Assembly (NCBI GenBank): GCA_003176075.1
Contig: PSRN01000195.1
Coordinates: 1-5,572 of the forward strand
Length of the DNA: 5,572 nt
From: Bdellovibrio sp.
GTDB lineage: Bacteria > Bdellovibrionota > Bdellovibrionia > Bdellovibrionales > Bdellovibrionaceae
Direction: 5' to 3'
The position numbers and the translations under genes are program-made. Below are positions 4,830 to 5,572 of the stretch, piece by piece (positions within the stretch are counted from its first letter, which is position 1; the number at the start of each line of letters is the position of its first letter). The notes below the pieces were generated by a model that was given only the letters and a program-made list of their open reading frames with translations, had not been told where the DNA came from and did no database searches.

Positions 4830-5572
4830 GCGGGGGAGGGTCGGGAGGTTCGGGGGGCCGCTGGGGCGCCAGCGTGGGTGGCGGCATCAGTCGCGGGCGC
4901 AAAAACAGCGTCAGATACTTTGCTTTTCCCCAGTCGGAGCCAGCCGCCGGCAGGGTCTCGTGAACCACTCCTGAACCCACCACTCGAACGTCGATTTTAC
5001 GTCCCTCGAGAGACCGCAAAACTTCACGCGCCGTCCAGTTGCGAAATTGCGGCACGCGCAGCCCTTCGCCGGCGTCAACCATCGAAATCGTTCGCGGCGG
5101 ACCGCTGGCGGTGGAGGTTGCAGGCTCTCCTTTCGGAATATGAACCAGATTTTTTTCGGCGAGAAGAACCGGCGCCCAACCCTCCAAGCGCGTGATGAAA
5201 CTGGCGATGCGGGAAAAAACCGGAGCCGCCACTTGCGCTCCGTAATAGGAGCGGTTCTTCGGATGATCAACGACAATAAAGATCACGTACTTTGGATTCT
5301 GCGCGGGCAAAAATCCGGCGAAGCTTGAAATGTAAGCCCCATCGATGTAACCGCGCCCGCTGGACGCCGCCTTCTGCGCCGTCCCCGTCTTCCCAGCCAC
5401 GGGAAAACCCTCGACCCGCGCATTGAATCCCGTGCCCTGGGGCCCCGTCGCTCCCGCCAACATCGAGCGCAGCGCCTGGGCCGTTTCACGGCTGATGATG
5501 GGTCGCCCCTCCGCCACCGGCGTTTCTTGAATAGCTCCGGTCTCGGGCTCGCGCACCGCTTTGATGATGCGA
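4804..5572 (-). CDS. ftsI: FtsI-type penicillin-binding protein (peptidoglycan transpeptidase) with PASTA domain, 3' part
   Basis: The frame is open to the right edge (RIIKAVREPETGAI), so the true start and the SxxK and SxN motifs lie outside the window. The visible part carries the third transpeptidase motif KTG in VAGKTGTAQKA (about residue 56 from the GTG at 5556). The usual family strands IDGAYISSFAGFLPAQNPKYVIFIVVDHPK and YYGAQVAAPVFSRIASF follow. Residues about 166-220 form one PASTA domain (RVPQFRNWTAREVLRSLEG, VRVVGSGVVHETLPAAG, LTLFL). The tail is proline-rich (PPPTLAPQRPPEPPDPPPP) and ends VDPLLL. FtsI cross-links septal peptidoglycan from the periplasm, anchored in the inner membrane; PASTA domains can bind peptidoglycan or beta-lactams. 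It is visibly richer in G+C than the genes to its left. In most dcw clusters murE follows ftsI directly, but here the accessory abiE genes lie downstream, facing it. A spoVD-like sporulation paralogue is possible but less likely. Confidence 0.88.
   Translation of the reverse strand, partial: RIIKAVREPETGAIQETPVAEGRPIISRETAQALRSMLAGATGPQGTGFNARVEGFPVAGKTGTAQKAASSGRGYIDGAYISSFAGFLPAQNPKYVIFIVVDHPKNRSYYGAQVAAPVFSRIASFITRLEGWAPVLLAEKNLVHIPKGEPATSTASGPPRTISMVDAGEGLRVPQFRNWTAREVLRSLEGRKIDVRVVGSGVVHETLPAAGSDWGKAKYLTLFLRPRLMPPPTLAPQRPPEPPDPPPPAVDPLLL

Noticed and set aside
4911..5276. Arg-rich 121-codon minus-strand frame overlapping ftsI
   Set aside because: Arg- and Pro-rich composition is typical of an out-of-frame reading of G+C-rich coding DNA; the FtsI frame explains the region.
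1..5572. CRISPR array, tRNA, rRNA or riboswitch
   Set aside because: No regularly spaced repeats, tRNA-like cloverleaf or conserved RNA motif was recognised by eye on either strand.

Overview
The window looks like a bacterial chromosome segment where a run of accessory cassettes abuts a core cell-division gene. The right end carries the 3' part of ftsI (penicillin-binding protein with a C-terminal PASTA domain, minus strand), which is visibly richer in G+C than the rest. Everything left of it is accessory: a phage tail-fibre-like or surface protein fragment, two convergent AAA ATPases of the DUF4143 type, and an AbiE-type toxin-antitoxin pair. PASTA-tailed FtsI, GNVGIGT-type fibre proteins and many DUF4143 ATPases suggest a Bdellovibrionota-like or other deltaproteobacterial-type lineage, or a candidate phylum such as Omnitrophota or Elusimicrobiota. 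The taxonomic call is weak.

Layout: 2-520 (+) is the C-terminal part of a GNVGIGT-type protein, open at the left edge. 564-600 is a promoter that appears to give a leaderless mRNA. 601-1791 (+) is an intact DUF4143 ATPase (copy A). 1806-2896 (-) is a second, diverged DUF4143 ATPase (copy B), facing copy A tail to tail and broken by a single-base frameshift in an A7 run. 2899-2933 is a long palindrome over the copy B promoter. 2946-3017 is a short remnant of a second GNVGxGT fibre motif, followed by a probable terminator at 3045-3069. 3077-3123 has extensive dyad symmetry and is the likely AbiEi operator. 3126-3947 (+) is abiEi. 3944-4793 (+) is abiEii, overlapping abiEi by ATGA and carrying a single-base frameshift. 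4804-5572 (-) is partial ftsI.

How the parts relate: abiEi and abiEii form one translationally coupled antitoxin/toxin operon, but as written the toxin reading frame is broken just before its nucleotidyltransferase motif. The two DUF4143 genes share the same promoter layout (TTGACY, 17 bp, -10 box, 8 bp, ATG) with inverted outer half-sites TTGACYA...TGGYCAA, so they probably came from one regulated cassette family and may be autoregulated. The pair lies between two fragments of fibre-like coding sequence, as if it had landed in or next to such a gene.

The least described item is the DUF4143 pair with its shared leaderless, palindromic promoter. The main caution is that up to three one-base frame breaks, all at short homopolymers, fall within about 4 kb. 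Either the island is decaying or the assembly has indel errors.
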